Shown in pieces: positions 22,974 to 32,778 of a DNA stretch of 64,000 bases. Position 1 is the first letter of the stretch. Each line of letters begins with the position of its first letter. The DNA is from Phycisphaerales bacterium (GTDB taxonomy: Bacteria > Planctomycetota > Phycisphaerae > Tepidisphaerales > Tepidisphaeraceae): assembly GCA_028291615.1 (NCBI GenBank), contig JAQGHM010000067.1, positions 1 to 64,000 of the forward strand, read 5' to 3'. The translations under genes and the position numbers were made by a program. A model generated the notes under the pieces. It made no database searches. It was given only the letters and a program-made list of their open reading frames with translations, and was not told the DNA's origin.

Positions 22974-25123
22974 CACGATGACTTCAGCGTGTGAACTTCG
23001 ACGAAGTCCACCTTCGCCGTGCCGCCTTTGGCGACGATCCGTACCGTCTGATCGGCGTCTTTGGGAATGAACGGCAAGGGGATGTACGTCAGCCCATCGT
23101 CCGTAAAGATCTCCAACGAATTGCGATCCGCGAGCACGGTCAGGCGCTGCTTGCCGTCACGTGCCGGGGCTGGCGCTTTGTGGCCATTCACTACCCATTG
23201 GCGCTCCTTTGCATCAAAGCGGATTGACGCACCGTGAACCATGAGTTCCAGGTCGCTTGCCTCGGCTGGCTCGAACTGCAGGCGGATGTCGAGCAAATCT
23301 CCTTTCAGGTCCGCCAGCGGATCGTCGCCTGGGTTGAGATCGATTGGGCCAATGCGCTTCGTTGCATCGCGCAGGGATTCCAGCTCTTTCACGGGCATGA
23401 AACTGAGTCTTGGCCCCTCTGGCGTCGTTAGCAGTTTCAACTCCAAGGGCACGCTCATTGACTGGTTGAACGGCATGCCGGGCGAGGGCGTCTGCAGCCA
23501 GCCGATCATGATTCGGCGGCCGTCGCTGGCGGGGATATCGCTGAAGGTTTGGGCGGCGTAGAAGCCTTTGCCCATGTGGCCTTTGAGCTTGGGCGTTTCG
23601 GGGGTGAAGACTTTGCCGTCGAAGCGGCCGATCATGTATTCGCTGCTGGCGGCGGTTAGTACCCATCGGATTTCCTTCGCGTCGCCGTCGATCGTGAGGG
23701 GGAATAAATCGGGACACTCATAGAAGCCTTCGATCTCGCTGGTGGGCGTCCACTCTATTAGGTTCGGCGACGTCAGGATCTGGATCGTGTGCCGTTCGCT
23801 GGGTTTGGATTTCGCATCTTTGGCCGGCACTGGGAAGCCAGCGTATAGCACCATCACCCAGCGTTTGGTTGGTTCGTGCCAGAAGACTTTCGGATCGCGG
23901 TTGCCGCCGCTGATCGTTTTCACCACTGGGTTCTGCGGATATTTCGCGAACGTGCGGCCGTCGGTGCTCGACGCGAGGCACTGGACTGACTTGCCGGCGG
24001 CTGTGTACACCAACACTAGTGGCGGTTTTCCTTCGCTCCCGAGGCCGCTGCTGTTTGTCCAATCGACCACCGCCGAGCCGGAGAACATGGGGCCGAACTC
24101 GTCGGGGTGGAGCGCGATCGGCAGCTCCTGCCAGCGGATGAGGTCTTTGCTGACCGCGTGGCCCCAGTGCATGTTGCCCCACTTGGTGCCGTAGGGGTTG
24201 AGCTGGAAGAAGAGGTGGTATTCGCCGTTGAAATAGACCAGGCCGTTGGGATCGTTGTTCCAGCCGCGCGACGGCGAGAAATGGAACTGGGGACGCAGCG
24301 CTTCGCGGTAAAACGTGTCGGCCTGTTTCGGCGCGTCGGTCTGGTCGATCGTGGTGAGAAAGGTGGAATCGTCCGGCAGGCGATCGACCTCGATCGTGAG
24401 CGATTTGCCGCGGTAGGCGGAGATGTCGAGGGTCGCCCACCAATCCGGCGCGGCGTCGGCGCAGCCGATGGTGAACTCGCGGACGGCATTTCCATCGACG
24501 ATCAACTTTGCATTGCGTATCGGCGCGTCATTGCGAATGGGCAGGTTGAGTAATTGCCGTTCGGCGACGATTTCCCGCCGCGCATTTGCGCGCATTGCCG
24601 CGAGGCGTTTGTCGCTGAAGACGATTTGATCGACGAGGATGTGGCCCCAGCCGCCGGTTGCGTTATCGATGATCTCGATCCGTGCGTTCTTCCCTGCCAG
24701 TTCTGCGACGTCCCAGCTCTGCGGTTCGAGGAGTTCGCGGCCGCCCGGCTGCGTGTTGGGGCCGGTGGCGGTGCGGGCGGGCTTGCCGTCGACCACGAGG
24801 TTCATGCAGGTCTTGGCCGCGAAACCGCCGCCGCCGATGAGGAAGTTGATCTGCTTGCGCGTGATTTCGAATGGCGGGGACGTAAGCGTGCCGGTCGAGC
24901 CGTCGCCGCCGTGAAACGAGTTGATCAGGCGTTTCCCTGCGAATCCGGAGACCTCCATTTGGCGGGGCAGCGTTCCCGTTGCGGGCCCGGCGCCGAAAGC
25001 ATCGCCGGTCGCTGTCCAGTCGCCATACGTCTCAGCCTCGAAATCGGCAAAGAGGATGTCAGTCGGCTGGGCACGAAGTTGAGACGCGGTGAAACAAATC
25101 AGGAGGACAATAAGGGTTCGCAT
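22970..25123 (-). CDS. Exported GH32 fructan hydrolase (levanase/inulinase type)
   Basis: 717 aa with a signal peptide (MRTLIVLLICFTASQLRA). Residues about 20-270 form an N-terminal beta-sandwich extension as in some levanases. The five-blade GH32 propeller follows, with nucleophile D291 in WNNDPNG, transition-state stabiliser D410 in NRDPKVF and acid/base E469 in FYECPDLFP. The C-terminal beta-sandwich ends the protein. It should release fructose or short fructans from levan, inulin or sucrose. It lies 15 bases downstream of the DUF4432 gene, which is consistent with an operon for sugar use. Confidence 0.92.
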   Translation of the reverse strand: MRTLIVLLICFTASQLRAQPTDILFADFEAETYGDWTATGDAFGAGPATGTLPRQMEVSGFAGKRLINSFHGGDGSTGTLTSPPFEITRKQINFLIGGGGFAAKTCMNLVVDGKPARTATGPNTQPGGRELLEPQSWDVAELAGKNARIEIIDNATGGWGHILVDQIVFSDKRLAAMRANARREIVAERQLLNLPIRNDAPIRNAKLIVDGNAVREFTIGCADAAPDWWATLDISAYRGKSLTIEVDRLPDDSTFLTTIDQTDAPKQADTFYREALRPQFHFSPSRGWNNDPNGLVYFNGEYHLFFQLNPYGTKWGNMHWGHAVSKDLIRWQELPIALHPDEFGPMFSGSAVVDWTNSSGLGSEGKPPLVLVYTAAGKSVQCLASSTDGRTFAKYPQNPVVKTISGGNRDPKVFWHEPTKRWVMVLYAGFPVPAKDAKSKPSERHTIQILTSPNLIEWTPTSEIEGFYECPDLFPLTIDGDAKEIRWVLTAASSEYMIGRFDGKVFTPETPKLKGHMGKGFYAAQTFSDIPASDGRRIMIGWLQTPSPGMPFNQSMSVPLELKLLTTPEGPRLSFMPVKELESLRDATKRIGPIDLNPGDDPLADLKGDLLDIRLQFEPAEASDLELMVHGASIRFDAKERQWVVNGHKAPAPARDGKQRLTVLADRNSLEIFTDDGLTYIPLPFIPKDADQTVRIVAKGGTAKVDFVEVHTLKSSW

Positions 25124-25138
25124 GCTGGAACTTTCGCG

Positions 25139-26398
25139 TTATTCGATCTTTTCCGGTTCCGCATCCACCTGCGGTTTGCGATCGGCTTGAATCGCCGCGA
25201 CTTGATCGACGGCCGCTTTCACTGCCGCTTCGCCGACGTGGATCGTGTAATCGATCTGGAAGTTTCGGCTTTCGCCTGCCGCGAGTTTCGGCACCCGGCC
25301 ATGCTGGCGTTCGACGCGCCGGTTGTGCGGGAAGCTCGTGCCCGGCTCGATCCCGGTCACGTAACCTTCGCCTACTGCGTTGGTGTTCTTCCATTGCGTG
25401 AGGTAGGGCAACTGCTTGACGTTGAACGTCAGCGACGCCGCCCGATCGCCTTTCGCGTTTTTCAGCAGCGCCCTCGTGCGTCCTTGTGCGTCGGCCGCGG
25501 GTTTGATCTTGTAGACCTGCTCGATGAATCCGAGGGTCGGGCCGGCGTATTTGTCGTAGGTGGCCATCCCTTCGGCGGCGTGGGCGTTGAAGGGCGTGAT
25601 CCGCTCGATTGCCGCCACGAATGTTGCTCCTTCGCCCAGCAGCGGCGTGCCGAAGTTCGTGTGGTATAGGATCTGAAATTCCTGTGGCGCATCGCCGTGA
25701 TTGGCGATTACATCCGCGATCCTAAATCCGCTCGATCCCGGCTCGGTCGAAAGATCCGTCCAGATCTCCAGCTTGGGTCCGTAAAACATGCGCTCATCCA
25801 CGCGCCCGCGCACGTGGATGCGATAGGGCGCTTCGCGCTCGATCACCACCTCCACCTCGCTCGCCGGCAGGTTGGCCACCTTGCCGTGGAGCGTCAGTTC
25901 CATCGTCGCCTCGTCGCCGACGTTGTTGACGAATTTGTCCGTGCCCGGATGCCCGCTCCATTCCAGACCGCAACGGCAGGTGAACTCGTTGAATCCGCCG
26001 AGCCATCCCAGGCCGCCGCGCTCCTGCAGATTTACGAAGCGCGGATCGACGATCTCTTTCACGGGCGAATCCCACCCGAGGCGCACGTCGCCGAGGGTCG
26101 CCCAGAGCACGCCCATGCCGCGCGTTGGGCAAACGGCCACCTGGAGCTTGCCGTTATCCACCACGATGACGTCCACCCCCTCCTGCTTCCCGCCATGCAG
26201 CTTGAACTTACGCACCGACCACGGAATGGGGGAGCTTGGCGTAATCGTGCGCGAGTTCGCCTCCCACGTTTCAACGCTCACGTTCCGCGAACTGCTGGCG
26301 AGGACTTGGACGAACGGTTCGCCGCCCGCCGCCGCGGCGAGGCTTGCGAACAAGAACGACGTGGCAAGGACGGACACAAGGTGGAACCGGTTCGACAT
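25139..26398 (-). CDS. Exported DUF4432 protein (aldose-1-epimerase-like fold)
   Basis: 419 aa with signal peptide (FHLVSVLATSFLFASLAAAA). The body matches DUF4432, related to galactose mutarotases: VAVCPTRGMGVLWA, GGFNEFTCRCGLEWSG, ILYHTNFGTPLLGEG and EPGTSFPHNRRVERQ. The role is probably binding or epimerising a sugar released by a neighbour. A GAGGGAAGG Shine-Dalgarno precedes the ATG. First gene of a run with the GH32 enzyme and the zinc-ribbon membrane protein. Activity is inferred from the fold only. Confidence 0.85.
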   Translation of the reverse strand: MSNRFHLVSVLATSFLFASLAAAAGGEPFVQVLASSSRNVSVETWEANSRTITPSSPIPWSVRKFKLHGGKQEGVDVIVVDNGKLQVAVCPTRGMGVLWATLGDVRLGWDSPVKEIVDPRFVNLQERGGLGWLGGFNEFTCRCGLEWSGHPGTDKFVNNVGDEATMELTLHGKVANLPASEVEVVIEREAPYRIHVRGRVDERMFYGPKLEIWTDLSTEPGSSGFRIADVIANHGDAPQEFQILYHTNFGTPLLGEGATFVAAIERITPFNAHAAEGMATYDKYAGPTLGFIEQVYKIKPAADAQGRTRALLKNAKGDRAASLTFNVKQLPYLTQWKNTNAVGEGYVTGIEPGTSFPHNRRVERQHGRVPKLAAGESRNFQIDYTIHVGEAAVKAAVDQVAAIQADRKPQVDAEPEKIE

Positions 26399-26504
26399 GG
26401 CCTTCCCTCTGCGAAGTGAGAATTCGAATGGCGCGCTTTTAACCCACGCAGTCTATGCCGATCGGCAGATTTCCCCAATTCCGACCCAAGCATACCATCC
26501 ATCC

Positions 26505-26759
26505 ATGGACTCGATGAAAGGCCCCAGCGAAGTTGTGATCGCCTGCCAAATCGCCCCGGCGACGGTGGTCAATCTAGTCCGGTACCAGGACGGCGGCTGG
26601 GGAATCACTAAGGCGGGCACGACGATCGGCATCTGGGAACACGCGGAGCTTGATGAGTGTTTCAACGTCTTCGCGCTGCAGGTGGGCATCAGCGACCGGC
26701 ATGCGGAGCAGACGGTGGTGCTGCGCGTCCGATCCGTGGCCAACGCCGCCCTCAATTGA
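26505..26759 (+). CDS. Hypothetical 84-residue protein
   Basis: Begins MDSMKGPSEVVIACQIAP and has a compact mixed alpha/beta composition with VVNLVRYQDGGWGIT and QTVVLRVRSV. No signal peptide or known motif. It lies 75 bases upstream of rarA on the same strand and may share its transcript. Supported by codon use and by absence of a competing frame. Confidence 0.5.
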   Translation: MDSMKGPSEVVIACQIAPATVVNLVRYQDGGWGITKAGTTIGIWEHAELDECFNVFALQVGISDRHAEQTVVLRVRSVANAALN

Positions 26760-26834
26760 CCGCCGCGGGTTGCCGCGTCGGGGCCTAAGTTCACCCTTCC
26801 CCCTCGCCCGCCTTTCGGCGACAGTACCGCGTTG

Positions 26835-28202
26835 ATGGATCTTTTCGGCGATATCCGCAAGAAGAACCTCGACTCCGCCGCGCCGCTGGCGGTGCGGATG
26901 CGGCCGCGCAATCTGGACGAGTTCGTGGGGCAGCAGCATTTCCTTGGACCGGGCAAGCTCCTTCGCCGGATGCTCGAGGCGGATCGCCTCTCGTCCGTCC
27001 TCTTTTATGGGCCGCCCGGCACCGGCAAAACCACGCTCGCGCAGATCATCGCCAACTCCACCAAGTCTCACTTCGAGCAGGTGAACGCCGCTTCTGTCGG
27101 CGTCAAGGAAGTTCGCGCCATTCTCGACGCTGCCAAGGAGCGCCTGGCCCACACCAGTCAGCGCACGGTCCTCTTCCTCGACGAGATCCACCGCTTCAAC
27201 CGCGCCCAGCAGGACATCCTCCTGCCTGACGTTGAGAACGGCCTGATCCTCCTGGTCGGGGCGACTACTGAAAACCCGTTCTTTGCGGTTAACTCCCCCT
27301 TGGTCAGCCGAAGCCAGATCTTCCAGTTCACGGCGCTGAACGAAGCCGACATCAGCGCCCTGATCCGCCGTGCCCTCAAAGACGTGGACCGCGGCTTCGG
27401 CAAACTTCAGATCGAGATCGACGACGCCGCCGTCAATCACTGGGCGGTGATGTCTGACGGCGACGCCAGAAGGGCGCTGAGCGCGTTGGAGCTTGCGGTG
27501 CTGTCGCAATTGGCGGAATCTGGGATTGCGGGGGACCTGGCCGCGGAAGCGGTTAGGCCGCATATTACGCTGGGGATCGCTGAAGAATCGATTCAGCGCA
27601 AAGCGATCGTCTACGATGGCACCGGGGACGAACATTACGACGCGGCCAGCGCGCTCATTAAATCCATGCGCGGCAGCGACCCAGATGCCGCGGTCTACTG
27701 GGTCGCCCGCATGCTCGAAGCCGGCGAAGACCCGCGCTTCATCGCCCGCCGCATCGCGATCTTGGCGAGCGAGGACATCGGGAACGCCGACCCTAATGCC
27801 ATCGTTATTGCCGCCGCTGCCTTTGATATCGTTGAGAAAGTCGGCATGCCCGAAGCCCAGCTAACCCTTGGGCAGGCCGCAATTTACATGGCCACAGCGC
27901 CTAAGAGCAACGCCAGCGCCATGGCCATTTGGGGCGCGATGGCCGACGTGCGCGAGGGGCGAACCCTCCCCGTTCCCAAGCACCTGAAGGACACCCACTA
28001 CCAAGGCGCTCAGCGTTTAGGCCACGGGCAAGGGTACCAATATGCCCACGACCACCCCGGCGGATACGTCAAACAGGATTATCTGGGGGTCGAAAAGCAG
28101 TACTATACGCCGACCGATCGGGGGTTCGAGCGGGAGATCGCCAAGCGGATGGATGACTTGAAAAGGGAGCAGTCCGAAACAAAAACTAACAAATCCACGT
28201 AG
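26835..28202 (+). CDS. rarA: Replication-associated recombination protein A (AAA+ ATPase)
   Basis: 455 aa from ATG 26835. Typical RarA/MgsA/WRNIP1 order: [19 protein letters not shown], Walker [10 protein letters not shown], Walker [11 protein letters not shown], sensor GATTENPFF, then the tetramerisation C-terminus with [20 protein letters not shown] and the family tail [10 protein letters not shown]. It acts at stalled replication forks with SSB and RecA-linked pathways. The preceding in-frame TTG adds one residue only. Confidence 0.97.
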   Translation: MDLFGDIRKKNLDSAAPLAVRMRPRNLDEFVGQQHFLGPGKLLRRMLEADRLSSVLFYGPPGTGKTTLAQIIANSTKSHFEQVNAASVGVKEVRAILDAAKERLAHTSQRTVLFLDEIHRFNRAQQDILLPDVENGLILLVGATTENPFFAVNSPLVSRSQIFQFTALNEADISALIRRALKDVDRGFGKLQIEIDDAAVNHWAVMSDGDARRALSALELAVLSQLAESGIAGDLAAEAVRPHITLGIAEESIQRKAIVYDGTGDEHYDAASALIKSMRGSDPDAAVYWVARMLEAGEDPRFIARRIAILASEDIGNADPNAIVIAAAAFDIVEKVGMPEAQLTLGQAAIYMATAPKSNASAMAIWGAMADVREGRTLPVPKHLKDTHYQGAQRLGHGQGYQYAHDHPGGYVKQDYLGVEKQYYTPTDRGFEREIAKRMDDLKREQSETKTNKST

Positions 28203-28210
28203 GAAGTGTC

Positions 28211-28216
28211 TATAAT
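28211..28216 (+). promoter_or_regulatory. TATAAT box upstream of the cyclo-ligase gene
   Basis: A perfect TATAAT just after the rarA stop, about 90 bases before the next start. The -35 region is not convincing. Confidence 0.3.
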
Positions 28217-28308
28217 AAGTATATAACTAGGCGAGTCGACCACAAAGCGGTAAGAACGCTGGCGGATCGGCCGATATTAAGTTTGGCGGAACGCGGGGCG
28301 GAGAAGAC

Positions 28309-28911
28309 GTGGATATGCCCGAAACTTTGAACAAGTCGCTGCTTCGTCGACAGCTTCGCGAAAAGTTAGCTGCGATGTCTGACGAGGTTCGCCATCACAA
28401 AAGCGTGCAGGCATGTAGCTTCGTTGCCAGCAGCGCAGAATTTGCCGCGGCGCGGGTGGTGATGCTCTACCTGAGCGCGCCCAACGAAGTCGATACGTCG
28501 CCGCTCGCGCTGAAGGCGTGGCAGGCGGGGAAGACGGTGGTGGTGCCGAAGGTAAGCTGGAACCAGCGGCGGATGCTGCCGGTCGAGATCAACAGCCTGA
28601 ACGATCACATGACCACCAGCGGCCCGGGCGTGCGCGAGCCGATTGAAGGCAAGCCGGTCCCGGTCGATTTCATCGACTTCGTGGTCGTGCCGGGGCTGGG
28701 GTTCAGCGAGAAGGGGTATCGGATCGGGCGGGGGATGGGGTTCTACGATCGGTTTTTGGCGCAGCCGGAGTTTATCGGGACTTCGTGCGGGCTGGCGTTT
28801 GACGAGCAAATCGTGCCGGAACTGCCGGTGCTTGACCATGATATCCCGCTTAGTATGCTGGTAACCGATCGGGGCATCAGGCGTTTTGCGAACAACTGCA
28901 TAGAGAAGTGA
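28309..28911 (+). CDS. 5-formyltetrahydrofolate cyclo-ligase family protein
   Basis: 200 aa from GTG 28309 (GGAG 6 bases upstream); ATG 28315 is an alternative. Family blocks: KSLLRRQLREKL at the N-terminus, VMLYLSAPNEVDT, VVVPGLGFSEKGYRIGRGMGFYDRFL (ATP/folate site) and GLAFDEQIV. It converts 5-formyl-THF to methenyl-THF with ATP. The length is normal. In proteobacteria this gene follows 6S RNA; the 106-base upstream gap is too short for that here. Confidence 0.93.
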   Translation: MDMPETLNKSLLRRQLREKLAAMSDEVRHHKSVQACSFVASSAEFAAARVVMLYLSAPNEVDTSPLALKAWQAGKTVVVPKVSWNQRRMLPVEINSLNDHMTTSGPGVREPIEGKPVPVDFIDFVVVPGLGFSEKGYRIGRGMGFYDRFLAQPEFIGTSCGLAFDEQIVPELPVLDHDIPLSMLVTDRGIRRFANNCIEK

Positions 28912-28992
28912 CGGGAAAACGGCATCGGCCGCGCATTTTGTAATTAGCCCACACCCCGCTGCTTCCGATAGAGAACATGGAGGTTCTCGCAC

Positions 28993-30138
28993 ATGAGCCG
29001 AACAAGGATGAGTCGGGGTTTAGTGGCGTTTGTCGGGATTACCATCGTCCTGGGGGCGGTGGCTTATTTCCATAACAGTAACAAGAGCAAGGCGAAGGAT
29101 GCCGCGGTTGCGCCTACGGTGGCAACTGGCGCGGGCGCGGTTGCGCCAGCGCCCAAGGCGACCGCTCAGGCGGCACCTCCGCCGGTGCGCTCGACCGGGC
29201 AGATCAGCCTGCCGGGTTCTGCGAAGGCGATGCTGACGCAGACGCCGGGCACGGATAGCGGCAGCCCCGCCACGCCCAAGCCGCCGAGCGCCGAGCGCAA
29301 GACAATCGCCCTGGCACCGACACCCGCTCCGACGCCGACGGTCAAGGCGCCGACTGCGCCGCTGGTCTCCACGGGCAATGCCCTGGCCGACGGCAAGGCG
29401 CAGATCGAAGCCGGCAACCTGCTGGCCGGTCGACAAATCCTGAACGACGCGCTGACCGCCGGTCAGTTCAGCGAGGCCGACGCGGACAAGGCCAAGGAAC
29501 TGATCACGCTGGCGAACCAGACGATCGTTTTCTCTCCGCGAAGGTTTACGGACGACCCGCTTCAGGGAAGCTATACGGTGCAGGCGGGCGATCGCCCGAT
29601 GAAGATCGCCAGCCGCTGCGACGTGACGTGGGAATTTCTGGGCCGCGTGAACGGTATCTCAGACCCGCGGCGCATTCGCGCGACGCAGACGCTTAAGACG
29701 GTCAAGGGACCGTTCCACGCGGTGGTGAGCAAGTCGAAGTTCACGATGGACATCTACTTCGGCTCGCCGGGCGAGCGCGGGTCGATGTACCTGCGGAGCT
29801 TCCCGGTGGGCCTGGGCAAGCATGGCTCGACCCCGACGGGGACGTGGATGCTGGCGCCGCAAGGCAAACTGAAGAACCCGAAGTGGTGGGGCACGGCCGA
29901 CGAGCCGGCGCGCGAGGCGGGCGACCCGCTGAACCCGATCGGCAAGTTCTGGATGGGGCTGAACGGCACGGACGGGGACGCGGTCGGCAAGGAAGGCTTC
30001 GGCATCCACGGCACGATCGACCCGGACAGCATCGGCAAGGAGATGAGCCACGGGTGTATTCGGCTGGTGAATGAGAATGTCGAACAGGTGTACGAGATGC
30101 TGATTGATGGGAAGAGCACGATCATTATTAAGGATTGA
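28993..30138 (+). CDS. Membrane-anchored L,D-transpeptidase with LysM-like domain
   Basis: 381 aa. One N-terminal transmembrane helix (LVAFVGITIVLGAVAYF), a Pro/Ala/Thr-rich periplasmic stalk, a short TPR-like helix pair (DGKAQIEAGNLLAGRQILND), a LysM-like motif (GSYTVQAGDRPMKIASRC), then a YkuD catalytic domain with GFGIHGTID and the active site SHGCIRL (C354). L,D-transpeptidases cross-link peptidoglycan or attach proteins to it, which implies peptidoglycan in this planctomycete. GGAGG precedes the ATG. A terminator follows. Confidence 0.93.
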   Translation: MSRTRMSRGLVAFVGITIVLGAVAYFHNSNKSKAKDAAVAPTVATGAGAVAPAPKATAQAAPPPVRSTGQISLPGSAKAMLTQTPGTDSGSPATPKPPSAERKTIALAPTPAPTPTVKAPTAPLVSTGNALADGKAQIEAGNLLAGRQILNDALTAGQFSEADADKAKELITLANQTIVFSPRRFTDDPLQGSYTVQAGDRPMKIASRCDVTWEFLGRVNGISDPRRIRATQTLKTVKGPFHAVVSKSKFTMDIYFGSPGERGSMYLRSFPVGLGKHGSTPTGTWMLAPQGKLKNPKWWGTADEPAREAGDPLNPIGKFWMGLNGTDGDAVGKEGFGIHGTIDPDSIGKEMSHGCIRLVNENVEQVYEMLIDGKSTIIIKD

Positions 30139-30164
30139 TCGTTCGCATAATTTGGAAGATGAAG

Positions 30165-30192
30165 ACGGGCACGCGAAGGCGTGCCCGTTTTT
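30165..30192 (+). terminator. Rho-independent terminator after the L,D-transpeptidase gene
   Basis: ACGGGCACGC-GAAG-GCGTGCCCGT followed by TTTT, an 8-10 bp GC-rich stem 27 bases past the stop codon. Confidence 0.88.
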
Positions 30193-30194
30193 CG

Positions 30195-30224
30195 TTAAGG
30201 ATGATGATCCGGACATGGTATAAT
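30195..30224 (+). promoter_or_regulatory. Promoter of the parDE-like pair, apparently leaderless
   Basis: TATAAT at 30219-30224 with a weak TTAAGG at 30195-30200. The ATG at 30232 is 7 bases after the -10 box, leaving no room for a Shine-Dalgarno in the transcript. Confidence 0.5.
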
Positions 30225-30231
30225 TGCGGTC

Positions 30232-30489
30232 ATGGCGATTTCACTCAGCCCCGAAACGCAGAAGCTGATCGAGGAACGAATGAAGCACAGCGGATACGCG
30301 TCAGCGGACGACGTGGTGCGCGCCGGCTTGTCATCGCTTGAGCAGCAGGAGAACGGCGGGGAGTTTGAGGCGGGCGAGATGGATCGACTGTTGGTTGAGG
30401 GGGAGCAGAGCGGGGCGCCCCTGGACGGCGAGCAGGTTTTGACCGAACTGCGGGAATTGCGGTCACGACACTCGAACAAGGCGGGATGA
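30232..30489 (+). CDS. ParD-like antitoxin
   Basis: 85 aa. N-terminal ribbon-helix-helix typical of ParD (AISLSPETQKLIEERMKHSGYASADDVVRAGLSSL is the conserved region; positions 2-35), then a flexible acidic tail that would wrap the toxin. It should repress its own promoter and neutralise the ParE-like partner. Its stop overlaps the toxin start by 4 bases (ATGA), and its promoter leaves almost no leader. Confidence 0.9.
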   Translation: MAISLSPETQKLIEERMKHSGYASADDVVRAGLSSLEQQENGGEFEAGEMDRLLVEGEQSGAPLDGEQVLTELRELRSRHSNKAG

Positions 30490-30782
30490 GAAAACTCCTG
30501 ATCCAACCGCAGGCGCGGGTAGACCTGCTGGAAATCTGGCACTACATCGCCAAGGACAGCGTGGTCGCTGCCAATCGTGTTGGCGAAGAATTGGATGACG
30601 CGATCCGTGGACTATTGCTGATGCCGGGCAAGGGTCACATGCGGTCGGACGTGAAAAACGTTCAGTATCGATTCTGGAGCGTCTATTCTTACGTAATCGC
30701 TTATCGTTTCGATCAAGCGACACTTACGGTAATGCGCGTGGTGCATGGGCGCAGGAACTTCCGACGGCTATTCAAGCGGTGA
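30486..30782 (+). CDS. ParE/RelE-family toxin
   Basis: 98 aa with the RelE/ParE fold: LLIQPQARVDLLEIWHYIA at the N-terminus, GKGHMRSDVKN near the middle and VMRVVHGRRNFRRLF at the C-terminus. ParE members inhibit DNA gyrase and RelE members cleave mRNA; the ParD partner favours ParE. Translation is coupled to the antitoxin by ATGA overlap. Intact on sequence. Confidence 0.9.
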   Translation: MRKLLIQPQARVDLLEIWHYIAKDSVVAANRVGEELDDAIRGLLLMPGKGHMRSDVKNVQYRFWSVYSYVIAYRFDQATLTVMRVVHGRRNFRRLFKR

Positions 30783-30785
30783 AGT

Positions 30786-30986
30786 TTAGCGACCGAGCAC
30801 AAACGGGTAGATGCTACCGGCGACGAACACCAAGCCGACCAGGATGCAGATCACGCCGATGATTTGCGCTGACGTGCCGGTGATGCGCTTGGTGCTGGTG
30901 AAGGGGAGGCCTTCGGGTGTAAATCCTTTTGCGCCTAGAAGGATCGCGGCGATTCCGAGTGCGATGCCGATGATGTTTCCGACCAT
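30786..30986 (-). CDS. 66-residue two-pass membrane protein
   Basis: Two hydrophobic helices (IIGIALGIAAILLGAKGF and IIGVICILVGLVFVAGSIY) joined by a polar loop (TPEGLPFTSTKRITG). AAAGGAG lies 6 bases before the ATG. It resembles small proteins of unknown function common in planctomycetes. It converges with the parE stop with only 3 bases between. Confidence 0.65.
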   Translation of the reverse strand: MVGNIIGIALGIAAILLGAKGFTPEGLPFTSTKRITGTSAQIIGVICILVGLVFVAGSIYPFVLGR

Positions 30987-31096
30987 TTGTGCTCCTTTTC
31001 CGCTGGGTGGGTGGGGCTCCGGCGCGTTACAGTTTACCTCCGGATGAGGCGGTCGGGTATCATCGTTGCCGTTGCTCGCTTGGAGGCCAGATAACC

Positions 31097-32551
31097 ATGT
31101 CGAGAATTGTCCGCGCGTTGTCGGTTGCCTTGTTCTTCCTGGCTGGGTGCGGGGCGCGGGCCGCTGATCGGCCCAATGTGTTGCTGATCATCTCTGATGA
31201 TCTGGCGGCGCGGCTGGGGTGTTATGGGGATCCGCTGGTGACGTCGCCTAATATTGATCGGCTGGCGGGGCGGGGGGTGCGGTTTGATCGGGCTTATTGC
31301 CAGTTTCCGCTTTGCAATCCGTCTCGGGCTTCATTCCTGACGGGGCTGCGGCCGGACACGTTGCGGGTTTACGAGAACGCTACGCAGTTTCGCAAGAATG
31401 TTCCGGATGCGCAGTCGGTGGGGCAGACGTTTCAGAAGGCGGGGTATTACGTGGCGCGGGTGGGTAAGTTGTATCACTACGGCGTGCCGGCGCAGATCGG
31501 GACGGACGGGATGGACGATCCGCCTTCGTGGGCGGAGCGGTACAACCCGAAGGGTGCGGATGTGGAGGAGCAGGCGCCGCTGGTGAAGCGGGTGGAGCTG
31601 GATGCGAAGACGGGGAAGGCGGTGCTGACGACGGGCAATGCGCTGAATAAGACCGGGGCGACGCTGAGCTGGCTGGAGGCGGAGGGGCCGGACTCGGGGC
31701 AGACGGATGGGAAGATCGCGGACCGGTCGATCGCGCTGCTGGAGGCGCATAAGGAGAAGCCGTTTTTCCTGGCGGTGGGATTTTTCCGGCCACATACGCC
31801 TTACGTCGCGCCGAAGAAATATTTTGAGGGGTATCCGACCGATCGGATCGTGCTGCCGACCGTGCCGGCGGACTATCGCGCGAGCGTGCCGAAGCCGGCG
31901 TTCACGTTCCGCAAGGAAGAGGAGGCGATGGACGACGAGCAGCGGCGCATGGCGATCCGCGCGTATCATGCCTCGACCAGTTTCATGGATGCGCAGGCGG
32001 GGCGCGTGCTGGATGCGCTGGAGCGGCTTAAGCTCGCTGACAACACAGTGGTCGTGTTCATGAGCGACCATGGGTATCAACTGTACGAGCATCAGCTCTG
32101 GCAGAAGATGACGCTTTTTGAGAACAGCGCGCGGGTGCCGCTGATCATCGCTGCACCGGGTGGGGCGAAGGGGGCAGTGTCGAAGCGGGTGGTGGAGCTG
32201 GTGGATTTGCACGCGACGCTGGCGGACCTATGCGGGGTGGCGGCGCCGGCGAAGCTCGACGGCGTGAGTTTGAAGGCGCTGGTGGCGGATCCGAATGCGC
32301 CGTGGGACCGGCCGGCGATTACGCAGGTGACGCGCGGCGGCGGCGCGGGCGGGGCGAAGCGGATCATGGGGTACAGCGTGCGCACGGACCGCTGGCGGTA
32401 CACGGAGTGGGACGGCGGGAAGGCGGGGGTTGAGTTGTATGATCACGACGTCGATCCGCGGGAGCTGACGAACTTGGCGAAAGACGCGGGGCGGGCGGAC
32501 ATCGTCGTCCAGATGAAAGGTTTGCTGGGTGGAATGGCGAAGCCGCGATGA
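31097..32551 (+). CDS. S1-family sulfatase lipoprotein
   Basis: 484 aa from ATG 31097 with GGAGG upstream. The N-terminus has a lipobox (ALFFLAGC, C18), so it is probably membrane-anchored. Metal residues in ISDDLAARLGCYGD (D34, D35), the formylglycine site C73-N-P-S-R77, and later FFRPHTPY, MSDHGYQLYEHQLW and SVRTDRWRY match iduronate-2-sulfatase-like S1 enzymes. C73 must be oxidised by a formylglycine-generating or anaerobic maturase, not encoded here. Likely substrate: sulfated polysaccharide. Same direction as the beta-helix gene downstream. Confidence 0.92.
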   Translation: MSRIVRALSVALFFLAGCGARAADRPNVLLIISDDLAARLGCYGDPLVTSPNIDRLAGRGVRFDRAYCQFPLCNPSRASFLTGLRPDTLRVYENATQFRKNVPDAQSVGQTFQKAGYYVARVGKLYHYGVPAQIGTDGMDDPPSWAERYNPKGADVEEQAPLVKRVELDAKTGKAVLTTGNALNKTGATLSWLEAEGPDSGQTDGKIADRSIALLEAHKEKPFFLAVGFFRPHTPYVAPKKYFEGYPTDRIVLPTVPADYRASVPKPAFTFRKEEEAMDDEQRRMAIRAYHASTSFMDAQAGRVLDALERLKLADNTVVVFMSDHGYQLYEHQLWQKMTLFENSARVPLIIAAPGGAKGAVSKRVVELVDLHATLADLCGVAAPAKLDGVSLKALVADPNAPWDRPAITQVTRGGGAGGAKRIMGYSVRTDRWRYTEWDGGKAGVELYDHDVDPRELTNLAKDAGRADIVVQMKGLLGGMAKPR

Positions 32552-32778
32552 TGGTCGGCAGAAACTCGCCGATGGGCCGACTGGCGCAGCCTGGAGGAGC
32601 CCGCGGTTTGGGAGTTGCAGGGCCGATAATCCTTAGCCGTGAATTAGAAATCGCCATTGGCTTGGGCGCGAAAGCTGGGGTATTGTTGAGGCGTCCGGCG
32701 CTGTTGGTTGGCGGCGGATCCACAGTGGGTGTGGCACATCCAGATTGGGTTTCATTGCGTCGAGGAGGCGCATCTCCC

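Noticed and set aside
28203-28308. 6S RNA upstream of the 5-formyl-THF cyclo-ligase gene
   Set aside because: The gap is 106 bases and shows no long bulged hairpin, whereas 6S RNA is about 180 nt.
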